Part shown: positions 11,990 through 24,240 of the stretch, in pieces
Layout: each line of letters starts with the position of its first letter
Position numbering within the stretch: the stretch's first letter is position 1
Assembly: GCA_028753945.1 (NCBI GenBank)
Contig: JAPNXP010000006.1
Coordinates: forward strand, 2,108,001 to 2,172,000
Reading direction: 5' to 3'
From: Hexactinellida sp. DTS-2022
Taxonomy: Eukaryota > Porifera > Hexactinellida
DNA: 64,000 nt
Notes under the pieces: generated by a model
What the model was told of the DNA's origin: nothing
Databases searched by the model: none
Seen by the model: only the letters and a program-made list of their open reading frames with translations
Translations under genes and position numbers: made by a program

Positions 11990-12275
11990 ATACCATTTCA
12001 TTTGTGCTGGAGTTTCGTTTGTAGACCATTCTATACGTTAAATAACTAAATTTTAACTGTGTGAAATTTATGATTATGTAATCATTTAACTATTAGTAAT
12101 AATAGTACAAATTTGATTACATAACCAACGTTTTCCGCTTCATTAATGTACATTTTGTATTAAATTTTCCCATCTTCGTTATCCGGTCCCATTTGTTAAC
12201 TAAAATCCTATTTAGAAACCTTCCGTTTCTTGAAATCAACTCGGAACATACAAACAAATATATACAGTTGGCATC
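11990..12275 (+). repeat. Diverged third copy of the 510 bp repeat (tail)
   Basis: Shared motifs in order are AACTGTGTGAAATTT, GCTTCATTAATGTACAT, AGAAACCTTCCGTTTCTTG and ATCAACTCGGAACATACAAA. The hairpin head is missing. A GATTACGATT run follows at 12288-12358. Confidence 0.55.
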
Positions 12276-12493
12276 CTTTATACCGAAATTACGATTACGA
12301 TTAGATCCTTCAAAAAAGCTTGATTATGATTACGATTACGATTGTAATCGTAATCAGCCCCAAGCCTCACTGTGTATGTATCATAGCCCAACTAAAATCT
12401 ATCTTAACTTTATTAATTTTTAACTCCATTGTGTTATTACTTTTACACTCAAACATCATTTATTTAGAAAGTGTGAGATCTCTACTTATCATT

Positions 12494-12940
12494 TCAGCTA
12501 ATGGATGGGACTGGTGGAAAACTCCCGTATTGTAGGAGCATAGTAAAATATTTTCTTTGAACGGGAAGGGGGTTTAAAATATGAGATCCAGTCGCATGTA
12601 AAAACAAGAAAATATCTTTACTATTCATTAGTTTTAGAATTTCCAGCTGTTTATAAGAATGCATATGAATAATGAAAGAATTCTGTACGAAATACTGAAC
12701 ATAGCCTTGTAAGGAGCGGGATTCAGGAAGTAGATAACGGAAATACTGCTGGGTTGCTGTTACTTCTTCCATATATAAATTAGAAAACCGCTCCTTAGTT
12801 TTCAATTCAGCTTTAACTTTCCGCAAACAATATTGTGATTTAAGAGAAGTAAAAACCATAACAGAGACCCTGATTACTTGAATTATTAAACTGTTTATTG
12901 TAAATTTACTAACCGAATTATTCACTAATAATTCTCCCAT
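12494..12940 (-). pseudogene. Transposon-like coding remnant with an ATGS motif
   Basis: This 148-codon frame contains RFSNLYMEEVTATQQYFRYL and, further on, LHATGSHILNPLP. A second locus, 25883-26107 (+), encodes RFANLYMEDITAIQQYFRYY followed by LLCSLFHMVHFII and YSYKPL, so the two are copies of one repeated gene. The ATGS segment resembles the DATGS motif of a family of uncharacterised animal transposase-like proteins, with His where Asp is usual; this link is from memory and weak. The frame's own start is probably not a true gene start. Confidence 0.45.
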
Positions 12941-13067
12941 TTACTACGCTCACTGCATGATAGATGGCGACTAAATGCATTCTGCCTATCTGTGTGTTGA
13001 AATGACAAATATCCTTCTGAGTAAATCTTGACAAGTATGTAATTATCTACCAAATTTAGTGCATCAT

Positions 13068-13455
13068 CAGGGATGGAAACAGCCAAGCTGTTAACAGCAA
13101 ATGAAAATCGAAGCTGTTAACAGTTAGATGCTGACCAATACAATAATTGAAATATTATTATATAATCATTTAGTTTAAAATTTCACTGTTATGTAAATAC
13201 GATATATAATTCGAATGTAAACATTTTTGTGTATAACTTTCTTTGCTTGTCCCTTTTCCTTAATTTTTAGTGATACAATTATTGAATTTGTTCAGCTTGA
13301 ATTGGCTGTTAACAGCTCTCATTGGCTGTTAACAGCTTACATTGGCTGTTAACAGCTTAAAGGCGACTTAAATTCGTTAAGGAATTGGGGACGAATTCTT
13401 AGCTGTTAACAGCAAACAGCCAAAATGGCTGTTAATAGCAGATTCACCACCCCTG
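13068..13455. mobile_element. hAT-type MITE with GCTGTTAACAGC palindromes
   Basis: Perfect 8 bp duplications TGCATCAT (13060-13067 and 13456-13463) flank ends CAGGGATGG and CCACCCCTG. The 12 bp palindrome GCTGTTAACAGC, or near variants, occurs at least seven times, clustered near both ends (for example 13085, 13305, 13325, 13345, 13401). Subterminal repeats of this kind are usual transposase-binding sites in hAT elements; that role is inferred here. Confidence 0.85.
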
Positions 13456-13598
13456 TGCATCATCAATATAAAAGATATAAGATCGACAATTTTCAAATTG
13501 TCTGTACTTCAGACAACCACAAAACCACTAAAGGAGTACATTCCACAAAAACTTTTACAATAAGTACTAGCTATCGTGGGAAAAAATCAAAACACTCA

Positions 13599-14254
13599 TC
13601 AAAATAACAAGTTTCCTCGAATTGCAAAAAAACCAGAAACGTTTTGAGGACAAGTTGATCCATAAAACATAGCACCATCTACCCATAGCTGACATTCAGT
13701 TGTATTGAACATGTAATACACATCGTGGCCTTCGCTATTTATAGAACTAAGATTTGTATTCTGAGAATCTCTCTTCAACCGGTAATACATAGCTTGGTCG
13801 GATGCAGAAGATGCCAACACAATAATAAGTTTATCGTCAACTAAATCAAATTCAAGTTTTATTAAATCTAAGTTATCGAATGACGCAGCTACACATAAAC
13901 TTACTTCTTTAAGAATTTTGGTAATTACCAATGATGCTCTCTTCTGAATATTTATGTTTGTAAGGATACAACTCACGTGAAATTGTTCCTCCGAACTAGG
14001 GGGACTTATTAAAGGTTTAACTTCGTTTAAAGCATCCCTAACCAGGATTCTTATGTTATGAGAGTTCTTTCTCCATTTCAAGTACAATCTGTGTCTCTTT
14101 ACAGGCTTGTTACATGAGTAAACCTTATAGATGTAACCCCAAATAGAACTAGGCGAACAGTAGCTGACAGACAGGGACTGGACCAATTGTTCAAATATTA
14201 GTGTTGTGGAGAGGAGTATGTCGATAATAGAGTTGATCTCTGCCGGTAGTAGTT
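13599..14254 (-). CDS. Unrecognised 219-codon reading frame, possible terminal exon
   Basis: On the minus strand a TTTTTTAG acceptor at 14255-14262 precedes an open frame ending in TAA at 13599. The predicted segment starts LLPAEINSIIDILLSTT, has a basic stretch (KRHRLYLKWRKN), and ends GFFAIRGNLLF. It has no transmembrane segment and no motif I recognise. The frame stays open to an ATG at 14354, but that extra part lies in a dispersed repeat that also encodes ASAQAAIL elsewhere (15237, 20850), so I end the exon at the acceptor. Its length in AT-rich DNA makes chance unlikely. It may be a host exon or an unfamiliar transposon gene. No upstream exon was found. Confidence 0.4.
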
Positions 14255-14257
14255 CTA

Positions 14258-14480
14258 AAAAATCCAAAATCGCAGCCTGTGCCGACGCATTTCCATTTGG
14301 AGGCACTACATTTGGTGGTTGGGTAACTAGTGATGCCTCCAAAGAGAAATACATTCAGCACAGGTTGCAATTTTGGATTTTCTCGATATGTCTTGAGCGC
14401 CTCAAGGTGTTTAGTCCATTTATCCAGTTGTTACGGGAGAAAGGTACGATTGATAAATTTCTAGCTTATTTCTATCTTGA
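14258..14480. repeat. Foldback repeat family (GCACAGGCTGCGATTTT), copy 1
   Basis: Inverted segments AAATCGCAGCCTGTGCC (near 14268) and GCACAGGTTGCAATTTTGG (near 14358) make a hairpin-like element. Related copies lie at 15171-15380, 20180-20400 and 20790-20900. The flanks also share a GCCTCAAGGTGT motif. Confidence 0.6.
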
Positions 14481-14632
14481 ACCATCTTGAGTTTAATGCC
14501 ATTCATTCATTATGTATTGATAATAGATTTATAAATAGTTTAATATTTAACAATGTTATCCACGGTGAGTTGAGTTAGGTCAACAAATTCCTTATTTTAA
14601 TTTAATTTGCTTTAATACATAATAAGGTAATA

Positions 14633-14821
14633 CAGTAGAGCCTCTGAACAACGGACACCTTGGGACCGGAACCGTTGTCCGTTATTTAGAGGTTGTCCGC
14701 TATTTAGAGGTTGCTTTTCTATTAGACATATGCTAAATAAATAATTGTCCGTTATTTAGAGGTTGTTCGTTATTTAGAGGTTGTCCGCTATTTGGAGTGT
14801 CCGTTATGGGAGGCTCCACTG
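14633..14821. mobile_element. Tigger/pogo-like MITE, TTATTTAGAGG subfamily, copy 1
   Basis: The ends are CAGTAGAGCCTC and GAGGCTCCACTG, with TA duplications at 14631-14632 and 14822-14823. The interior repeats GTCCGTTATTTAGAGGTTGT several times. Near-identical copies lie at 24241-24427 and, inverted, at 27982-28168. Confidence 0.85.
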
Positions 14822-15170
14822 TATACTACAATTAAATAGAAGCCAGCTCGAATTCACAAGTTATATCAATATAAGTATTACAAGTTGAAGCACTAGAATT
14901 TGATTTAACACTTTTACTGAAACTGAAGTGTGAGTAAACAAAAACAGTTCTACCCGCATTTATGGCATGAATTAAACCCTTTATTAAAAATTTCCTTCTC
15001 CCATCAGACGCAGAATTTTATGATGAATCCAATGGTGAAATAAAGATTGGGGGTTTAGTAAAACATTTTTTGAATTTTGTGACCAAACAAATTTTTAAAG
15101 GTGTCAAAGATGTGTTAATCAAAAATTGTAACTCCAGGTACGAATTAAATGGTCACATCGCACCTACATG

Positions 15171-15380
15171 CCAAGTTTCAGCTCATCAACTATAAAACTC
15201 TGATCAGGGCACCCTCTAAGGAAAGAAAACAAAATTGCAGCCTGTGCCGACGCATGTTCCTTTGTGGCACTATATATTGTTGATGGTTTATTGATAGTGC
15301 ATCCAATGAAACATGCTGTCGCCACTGGCTGCAATTTTGGATTTTTATTCGCCAAGTCATCAACGCTTCAAGGTGTCAAG
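15171..15380. repeat. Foldback repeat family, copy 2
   Basis: AAAATTGCAGCCTGTGCCGA (15229-15248) is mirrored by TGCTGTCGCCACTGGCTGC further right. The preceding CATGCCAAGTTTCAGC recurs at 16772. The reading frame at 15164-15355 (-) is only translation of this repeat. Confidence 0.6.
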
Positions 15381-15578
15381 AACTATTTGTTAATTGGTCC
15401 GAGTCACAAGGAACGGTAGATAAATTTGAAGTTTGTTTCTATCATAAACCGTCTTGAGTTTAATGCCATTCATTCATTATGTATTAAGAATAAATTATAT
15501 TATTAGTTTTTTATTTTGGCAATGTTATCCTCGGTGAGTTTTATTTATGCTCACAAATTCCTTATTTATTTTAACGAG

Positions 15579-15690
15579 CCCTTCGGTCTCGGTCGCTTCG
15601 CGACGGATCACTCCCTTACAAAAGTCGCTTCGCGACTTTTGTTCGTTCGTGTTAGACACTACGCAACACAATTAATTAACGACCGCTTCG
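15579..15690. repeat. GC-rich tetraloop-like hairpin cluster, copy 1
   Basis: The segment contains GAGCCCTTCGGTCTC, GGTCGCTTCGCGACGG and a perfect 9 bp stem AAAAGTCGC/GCGACTTTT around a TTC loop. Related sequences are near 28775-28812 (inverted: CGTCGCAAAGCGATCGGGAC, then CGAAGGCCTC) and 52239-52275 (AACGAGCCTTTCGGTCTCGG). The surroundings are AT-rich, so the unit stands out sharply. Confidence 0.65.
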
Positions 15691-15699
15691 CTGGCCTTA

Positions 15700-16860
15700 C
15701 TCTCCTCAATTATACATGTGACTTGTAAATTACAAGTACTCAATTCAGTATGCTTCTATTTGGGAGCCAATTATTTCAACTAATTAATTAATTCATACAT
15801 ATTATTTACTAACCCATTTACTGCATAGTAAATTGTTTAATTATTATTAATTCGCTGCATCATTAATGTCTTTTATTATGCAGAAGATATAGGTATAGTA
15901 AATAGTTGAATTACTTTGTTAATATTATTTTGCATACTTATGCGATTGACGTAAGCTAATAATACATCAATCACCAATAAACTGATAGAAGCCAAACAGG
16001 ATTATTACACTTGCACTTTGCTACACCCGTGTTGGTACGATACACTATTTATGGTTGATTAGTGTAGGGACTAATTAATTAACTGTGTCACAATCAGAAG
16101 AAAAATGGGAATTCGTGAACTGCTATCAGGTGTAGAAATTTAGTGTATGTCTATTTCTTTGAATTTTCTACAGATCGGAGCAAAATTGGGAAGCTAGTAC
16201 AAAATATCTGTTTTTCGAAACTGTGGCGTCATAATCCCGTTATTTTGTTTCAAAAACCAATAGATCGTTGTCCTAGTACAAAATTACCCATGTATACAAA
16301 TTTTCAGCTTTCTGGGACTCGTAGTCTTTCCAATTAATTCTGGACAAACAAACAGACAACAATTGCGCTTTTAATTAATTTAATTTAATTTGCTTTAATC
16401 TATTAAAATAGTGATACAGTACTACAATTAAATAGAAGCCAGCTGGAATTTTTAAGTTGAATCAATAGAATTATCGCAAGTTGAAACAATAGAATTATAT
16501 TTAACAGTTTTACTGAAATTGAAGTGTGAGTAAACAAAGAAATTTCAACCCCCATTAATGGCAGAAATTAAACCCTTTGTTGAAAGTTTTTTTCTCCCAT
16601 CAAAAGCAGAATTTCATGATGAATTCAATTGTGAAATGAAATTTGGGTGTTTAGTAAAACATTTTTTGAGTTATGGACCAGATAAATTTTGAAAGGTGTT
16701 AAAAATGTGTCCAAAACATGTTAATCAAAAATCGTAATCCCAGGTGCAAATTATACGGTCCATACGCACTTACATGCCAAGTTTCAGCCCATCAACTATA
16801 AAGCTCTGGCCAGGGCACCATATACCGTGAGAAATATATATAAAAAAATTAAGGCAGTGA
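15700..16860. other. AT-rich interval with a duplicated block
   Basis: No gene was seen. The block around 14830-15180 (AATTAAATAGAAGCCAGCT, TTTAACA-TTTTACTGAAA, AAACCCTTT) recurs around 16428-16800, so a ~350 bp dispersed repeat is present in two direct copies about 1.6 kb apart, both leading into the foldback-family flank. Confidence 0.5.
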
Positions 16861-16932
16861 TTTCAATACTGGTTACTGGGCCACTATACTATAGTATAGT
16901 CGGCACAGTAAAAATAACGATAAAAGTTATCT

Positions 16933-17148
16933 TTAAACATAACGTATATCAATCAAATTACCTTGTTTGTGAAGAGTATCTTGAGTTGGGATGATAGGCC
17001 CAGGATTTATCTCGAAGCCGCCAATTACTAGTAGAATTGCTATTATACAAGCAATAAGACCCGAGATCAGTGAAACAGATGAATCAGTTTGGTCTGTTGT
17101 TGACAGGCTTGCCGTTGAGATGAAAATTGCATCCATATCCATATCCAT
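16933..17148 (-). other. Short reading frame with a 2A-like NPGP motif
   Basis: The minus-strand frame has a hydrophobic stretch, LISGLIACIIAILLVI, directly followed by GGFEINPGP. Many animal retrotransposon proteins begin with a hydrophobic leader ending in a 2A-like motif (consensus D-V/I-E-x-N-P-G-P) where the ribosome skips a peptide bond; here the first positions are GGFE rather than GDVE. The upstream MDMDMD comes from an ATCCAT repeat, so the start is doubtful. No reverse transcriptase follows. It may be the 5' remnant of a non-LTR retrotransposon. Confidence 0.35.
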
Positions 17149-17945
17149 ATCCAGACCATTTTTTGTGGATATCCATGGATATCCATGGAATATTGATAGA
17201 TTTCTAACGCCTAATATTCACAAAATATCCAAAAGATTTAGGTCCTTTAATTTATGTTTATTTATTATTTATTAACTAAATGTTGTACGACTATATAGTA
17301 AAAGTTCGTCAATATCGCTATCAGCCTCAAAACATCTCTTTGTCGGTCATTATTGATGGCTTCTGCTAGATTATTGGGTTCGATAACAAATCCTAGCTTT
17401 TTGAAATCCATCGCGACTAATTTTTGGGAATTTAATTGTCTCCTCTATGATTAATTAATGAGCTAAAAGTATAGCGAGTAGGCCAAAATAACCAAAATAA
17501 AAATCATTGCAAGTAAAATATTCAGGAGTGACGTAAAGAAATTAAGCAGATAGACAGGTCAATCTCAGGAATATAACAAAGTCCACATTTCTTGTAATAG
17601 CATTCTCAAATATACTTTGACATGCAAGGTTTCCAAAGGTGAAAGAAAAATTTGATTCGATTACCATTTTTACCTTTTTACGTCGCTAAAGGTCAAAATC
17701 AACTACTTTTAGAATAATAAGGCTAGTAATAGTTTTATTAGATGAAATAAATTAGGCGTGAACCAATTAGGGGTTGGATAATAACAATATAAGGCTAATT
17801 AATTTTCACTCTCATTTTTTAGAACCTTGGTTTGAAATATTTTCTAACTTAAATTTGAAATGGATGTCCACAATATCCATGGATATGACAAAAACTCGAT
17901 ATCCATCCATGGAGATCTCCATGGATATCCATATCCACTGCAAGC
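17131..17945. repeat. Two ATCCAT / ATGGATATCCAT palindrome clusters
   Basis: One cluster (17131-17192) has tandem ATCCAT and GGATATCCATGGATATCCAT. The other (17865-17935) has ATCCATGGATATG, ATCCATCCATGGAGATC and TCCATGGATATCCATATCC. The DNA between is AT-rich without a recognised gene. They may be the two ends of a foldback element; this is inferred. Confidence 0.4.
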
Positions 17946-18849
17946 CTGGTTGTTGAATGGTGGTTATTATTATTATTGAATTTGCGGCTACAATGTAAAC
18001 CGATGCGAGTACGCCACAATTCAATAGAAATTATTGATGAAGAACAAATGAATTAATTTATCAAGAAAGAATTGTAGAGAATCAAATTTCAGAAATAGAG
18101 GAAGAAGAAATAGAATTCGAAGAAGAAAAGTGAAAAGATTGATACAGATAAAAAATGATGAAAGCAAAGTAGTGTAACGTAGAAAATCTATTTCTATTCT
18201 GAGTAAAACTTAAATATTCTAAGAAAAACCTGTATGCTCAACAGCTAAATCTCTCTAAAATGTGTAAGTGGAACCAATGATTGTGTGACGCAAATTCGAC
18301 TTGTGAGAAAATACTGTTTAGGGGATATATAGTTATAACTGTGCTTGTCGTGCTTGTCGATGTCGCTTATATAGTGTATATTCGAGAATCTAATGGCATT
18401 GAGGTAAACTTCCGTGTCTCCTCCAACGAATGATACCAAAATAAATTAGATTCATTTTGATATTGGATGGGAATTGACACTTTGAACTAACTAACCCTAC
18501 TCAATGGACTTTTCAAAATTATACTTCCACTCTTTTCCCCAACTTAAAGTTTGAATGTTTATAACTCCAAAATTTTACATAAAATTAAATCACATAAACC
18601 TCCATCTCTCCAAAGTATGATTACAAATTTTGAGATGGTGATTTTTTTATGAAATACCAACCCTGCATTGTTTGATAAAAAATAATCAACTAAAATTAAT
18701 TAAATAATAAATAAATCATATTAATATAAACCTCCGTATCTCCTCTCAAGAATGATATTAAAATTATTCAAATCTAATTACTAAAAGTGAGTCAAATATC
18801 TTACTGAAAGTGACCCTGGTCGAATACTAAGCCAACTTCACACTCATAT
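17946..18849. other. AT-rich interval without recognised genes
   Basis: Nothing could be supported beyond a weak repeat of AACCTCC-ATCTC-TCC-AA-TATGAT near 18598-18620 and 18732-18756. Confidence 0.4.
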
Positions 18850-19545
18850 ATTGTCTAGCCTTCCAAATGATCGAAACGCTTTGAGCATGTTGACTGCACT
18901 GTCTGTACTAATGCGCACTAGCCTCGATTTAATTCCAAAGTTCCATCCTCATTATGGAACCATTCTTCAATATTATTGGCTGTATTCTTTCCGGGAATTG
19001 TCGACAGGTCATGACCACTGTTTGTTCTTCTCCATTGGGCACGAGTATGTGTGCAACTATACCCATATATAATTCCATCGACCTATAGGACCATCCATCG
19101 ACAACTAGAATAACATAGAGTGCTGAATCTAACAAAATTATTAACCAATCATCTACGCTTATCTAAGCGGGCTTTCATCTCCTGCATAAGTTTACAACGG
19201 CTGGGAACCTTGTAGTAGGGTACGGCTTTCTTCACTAAATTTGTAAAGCCTTCTCCTTCAACCACTCTAATCCATAATAGCAAAATCCACAACAGCATTA
19301 TCCAATTAATTTATATGGGCTTCCGGGATCACGGCCGCCTAATGACACTATCAATCATAAGCTGGCTGGAGGGCTTGGAGTCCTTCGTAGTCTCAACTTC
19401 TGTATAAATATTCCTCGCAGCTGGAAATTGGGGTTTTGAATTTGTCGCAACAAATTGCCATACGCTTGGACATTGTTATGAGTCATCTTCTTTTTCACTC
19501 GTGTTTGCCTTAGCCCTTGTGCATCATCACATGTCAATATCATTT
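18850..19545 (-). pseudogene. hAT transposase pseudogene, ZBED-like
   Basis: On the minus strand, reading from high to low coordinates, the following blocks appear. VVEGEGFTNLVKKAVPYYKV and PSRCKL lie near 19265-19190; this is the hAT block before the catalytic core. YVILVVDGWSYRSMELYMGI is near 19120-19060 and holds the first catalytic region (D-x-W-S). RISTDSAVNMLKAFRSFGRL is near 18910-18850, the second region, usually VTDNAANM. Blocks lie in different frames with stops. The 3' half of the gene, including the dimerisation domain, is missing. The N-terminal end is uncertain. Confidence 0.75.
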
Positions 19546-20179
19546 AGGCGCCCAGCCGGAACAATCGGCATCATAGGGAAAGTTTGAGAAACATTTCCCC
19601 ATTCCTGGCTATCAACAATAATCTGTTCCTCATTCATAATTCGCTGAAATTCGAAAAAAAGGTACACTTTTTAACGATAGTATGTAATATTAAATATTAA
19701 AAGTTAAATGAACGCAATATATATTATAATAGTGACTTGCCCTCAATTATACCCTAACTGATATGGGCAGATACTTAAGTATTTCTCATTATAACAGCTA
19801 ATTTATTAACTCACAATTTATATTGGTCAAACTATCTAAACTATTTAATTGAAAGATCAATTAAATTGGAAATTGGAATTGTCATAAATTCCATTTCAGA
19901 GTAATACACAAAAATGCACGCTCAAACCAATCAAAATTGGATCAAATTATTAGTTTCCACTGAAAATTTTCCCATCTGACTGATTCGAAAAATCGACTAT
20001 TTGAAGAAATAATTTGAAAATTTCAAATATATGTATTTCCAAAAATTATTTGAATTCTCAAATGCTTTGATCTTATTTATTTGAGAAAAATTAATAATTT
20101 ATTTACAACCCTGATTTAATGAATGTCATTAATACAATTTTCATCCAATTTATCAATCGTTCCTTTGGCTATTGGTCAC
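19546..20179. other. AT-rich interval without recognised genes
   Basis: It contains inverted AAATTATTTGAA / TTGAATTCTCAAAT patches near 20000-20070 but no bounded element or gene. Confidence 0.35.
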
Positions 20180-20930
20180 TTGTTGAATCGGTCTTGACAC
20201 CTTGAGGCGTTGATTACATGGCGAAAAAATTACAAAATTGCACCTCTGCCAGCTGTGCCAACAGCATTTACTTTGAAAGCACTATCAATTGAACAGCCAC
20301 CAAAATATACTGCCCTCAAAGGAACATGCTGTCGGCACAGATGTAATTTTATATTCTATAATATTTTTATCCCTATACGGTGCCCTGGTCACACCTGATG
20401 TTACGATTTTTTATCAAATAATTTTAACATCTATTTATTCCAATTAAATTCGAGGGTTGTCCCTGTATGGATTATAAGCTACCATTCAATTAGTCTTAAA
20501 GGATTTTCTATCTATTGTTAAGTGTGCATTATTGAATGCCAAACAGAGACTGTAATTTTATTGGTCGAGAATATATACATGCATCCCATTGTTTGTGTTA
20601 AATTAATCAATATTTCATTTAGGGGTGTGGCGGGAAATTGCCACCCCCCTGTTCAGATTTGAAAAATGACATTGATCAAAGCTGAAGCCCCCCCCCCCCC
20701 CCCCTCCCTCACCTTCCCAGAACTCTACATTACCTCCCCATTGCCTAAATGTCTGGATGAAACACTGTCAGTTATTTCAATTAGTTATTTTAAAGCAATT
20801 TCTTTGGAGGCACTATTGATCAACCAACCACCAAAGGTACATGCTGTCGTCACAGCTGTAATTTTAGATTTTAATATTCAGGGCCGTGCGAGCCTATTGA
20901 TACCTGCCCAGGTCAAACCTAACTAGAGTG
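20180..20930. repeat. Foldback repeat family copies 3 and 4 with a C18 run
   Basis: AACATGCTGTCGGCACAG (20325) and ACATGCTGTCGTCACAGCTG (20839) are the conserved foldback motif, with GGAGGCACTATTGATCAACC near 20806 and its relative near 20270. A homopolymeric C run of about 18 bases sits at 20687-20704, with TCCCTCACC after it. The short frames over this region translate repeat sequence. Confidence 0.5.
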
Positions 20931-21174
20931 AGCATCATTGCTACCCATTGTCAAAAATCATTCTATTATTAACGCACAGTAATTTTGATAAATGCTCTGA
21001 AATATATATTCACTCCAAATGTTAATAGCATTATAACTAACAAAGCGATATCTTATAATCAATTTAATTACATGTATTAGTAAAAAGACTTAATATTAGA
21101 TTCTAGATGGAGTCCACTTTATTCATTCCATTATATGTATTTTATTTAATTAATTAATACTCATAACCTGGATA

Positions 21175-21660
21175 AAGACCAGGTTGACCTGGTCATTTGT
21201 CCAGATCATGGACTACTTTCATAAAGGACTGTAGGCTTCCAGCTTGGGTCCTGGAACTTGGGTCCATTGTGTACTTATTGATATCTCGTAACCCGCTAAT
21301 GCTAGACACAGGAAATGTATTATTGTCGTATAGGAAGATATTGGCATTATTGACTTTCACCATGGCCTACTATAATACGGCTATACATGCTGCCGAATCA
21401 TAGTAGAAAATAAGAGTCCAGTTTTGTAATTTTATTCTAAGCTAAACTATGCTTACTATTCGCATAATTTGCATTGTGTATGGGTAATCAACCATTGCGA
21501 GTCCAATGGAACCACTTTTGGGAATCTGAGACTTGTGGTTAAGCTGTTTAGGCGCCATATTTATGATAGACATGAAATCCAGTTGTGATCATCATTCTGT
21601 TTGTTGTACACAACACATTATTATTACAAAAACGAACCTACTATCTATAACATATTGTGA
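21175..21660. repeat. Dispersed repeat with partners at 25.5 kb and 32.1 kb
   Basis: Segment 21188-21400 (CTGGTCATTTGTCCAGATCA, TGTAGGCTTCCAGCTTGG) has an inverted relative near 25495-25625. Segment 21425-21545 (ATTCTAAGCTAAACTATGC, AATGGAACCACTTTTG) has a direct relative at 32110-32215. No gene function is implied. Confidence 0.55.
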
Positions 21661-22912
21661 GAAGACATACATAGGTGGCTTAGGGTGGGTGCCGGCTCAC
21701 TTCTAGATGCTCTACTTAAAAGGATAAATTGAAGAATTTACAAATGATTTGGTTAATCTTATTGGAACTATAGTACATGTTATAAGTCTATATTATATAA
21801 CAACCAGAATGATTATTTAGCATTGATGCGTACATTTAGGAAATTATGTTGGATATGGATTTTTACTAATACAGATAGATCTATTGAGATTAGTTGAATT
21901 AATTTTGATTATTATTTTCCGCTCTTTATTATAGTATTTTGTTTAGCAGTGTCTTAGACTGGTTTACTTGAATACGAGGCATGCCAAAACATTGTGCAGC
22001 GTATACTTGTCAGGTAATTATATAGTAGGAGAGCTTTATACTCCAGTTGTTAGTTTTCCTACTGATCACATTAAGCGGAATAGGTGGATTGAGGCAATGC
22101 CAAATAACCCTGGGAGTCTCAAGGATCGAAGATAAATCTTTGTGTGTGCATCACATTTTGAATGTGAATGGGTCACTGTAAAAGGTGGAAAGCGGCCAGT
22201 TGGACCTCTTACCTATTTTAAAGGAATAGCCAAATCTTGTAAGAAACAATCCTTGACGTATCCCAGACCAACAAAGATGGCTACCTCCTAAGTACGTGAT
22301 CAATTACAAGAGGAATATCTGAAAAAATGGATAAGACTGTTAGTTTTTCAACATTTACGGAGGAGGTTGAAGAACGCTATACATCATTCAGTTTCAAAAA
22401 CCAATGCGGAAAGTTGACAATGTTTAAGTTGGATGACCAAGGAAGAAATGTGACCCAATTTATCTACTTCAAGGAAGTGCAATCCCATTTTGGATTCCTG
22501 CACTTGGTGGAAGCAGAGAAGGATGGCTTTGCAATACCCAAAAGTTATTTCAATCTAGACAAAAATAGCCTCCTTCATAGATGATCTCAAGTTGATGAAA
22601 TGCTTTCTACTGTGGACAACTATCACGTGTCTAATGCTAATCATCTGGAAAAAGCTATGAATGAGTTAAAACAAATGACCCCAGAAGTGCAAGAATGCCC
22701 AAATTTTCAGTTCCTAGAGGTATTGACACCCTCCAATAGAATCAATTACACAAAGTATTTATTTAATCTAGCGGGAGAGCTCCTATGTTTCTCTCCAGCA
22801 GCATACAGGATATTACGAAATACAAGAGCAATTATCCTTCCAAGGGAGAGATTAATTCGAGATTTGATGTTCCGCAGCTTTCAGAACAACGAACTGCAGC
22901 GTTTGTTTGAAG

Positions 22913-23044
22913 CAGTGGTTCCCAACCTGGGGTCCATGTACCCCTTGGGGGTCCACAGTTGTATTACTGACAATTGGAGGGGTCCACATAATGTCTAATA
23001 TTTACTATAGGGGGTCCACGGTTGAAAATGTTTGGGAATCGCTG
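22913..23044. mobile_element. hAT-type MITE in the THAP transposase pseudogene
   Basis: The ends CAGTGGTTCCCAACC and GGGAATCGCTG are inverted repeats with mismatches. The flanks are GTTTGAAG (22905-22912) and GTTTAAAG (23045-23052), an 8 bp duplication with one mismatch. The interior repeats GGGGTCCAC. The end sequence is related to the element at 1342-2075. Confidence 0.85.
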
Positions 23045-24240
23045 GTTTAAAGACCTCAAACCAGAGCAACGTTTTGTGAACATTCTGTACGATGAAATAA
23101 AGCTAATTAAAACAACTTGATTCAGTGCAGGTCATATAATTGGCCATGCCAATAATGCACCAAGTGAACAAGCTACCTCGGCCCTTTGTACTGAAGTTGT
23201 TTGCCATCAAGGTGGCCGCGTTTAATATTTGCTATCCATTCCGTGAAGAACATAAATTCGGTAGAGCTCCATAAAATTTTGTTGGAAGTATGGAAGTCAT
23301 GAAAAAGCCAATCTCCTTCATTTGTGATAATTTCCCGCTAAATCAAGGGGTGTATCATTTACTTGCAGGTCCAGGGTGAGTGGTAATGGATAACATTGAA
23401 GTATTTCTTATGTATGATTTCGTCCACATCATGAAGAATTTACTAAACAATTGGCTAACAGAGAAACTTCAGGAGTTACCATTCATGAGGACGGTACGGA
23501 ATATTTGGTAAGCTGGAAAGATATTCAAGCACTTTATGAAAGGACAGAAATTGCTCACTACGTCTCACAAAGTTTAACATACCTCAGTTTTCCTAAACCT
23601 CTCCAACGACAGAGCTTACCACTCGTCTGTCAAGTTTTTCACGAGAAGACTATTGTTGCACACAAGGCTCTGAAAAACACAATAAATCCCCAGCAAGGGA
23701 CTATAAAGTTTATTACCCTGGGCACAAATTGGTTTAAAATGATGAATGTCAAATATAAATTTGGGGCTATCAATCTACTGGATTCGTTCAGAGCTCCTTG
23801 GACACTCAACTGTGATAACTTTAAGAAGCTGTTGGCAATATGCGATGTGATTGGCTCATGTCGATGGGAAGGTGGCAAAATGAGCCAAAGAAATTGACAA
23901 AATTCACTGCTGATGCTTTCATAGTAACAACGAAGTCCAGCATTGCAGCCGCCACGTATCTCTTAGCACATCACCACTTCTAATTTGTCCTTCCTGCAGT
24001 TTTATCTCAAGATCCTCTAGAAAAAATTTCGGGAAAGCCAGGCAGCGACACGGTGGTAACTTTTACATTGATGTAGGAGATGTTATCTCTGCAGGCAAGG
24101 TACAGCGTTTGCATCAGATGTTGAAATACAATGTCATTCCACAAGATTGTGTTGAGTGGAAATGCTCATTTTGTACTGCACCTATCACATAACAAGATAT
24201 AGATCTAACGCAGGAAACCTGTATCGAAGACATACAGCTA

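Noticed and set aside
20666..20926. Pro-rich frame at the C18 run
   Set aside because: It comes from the homopolymer and the foldback repeat.
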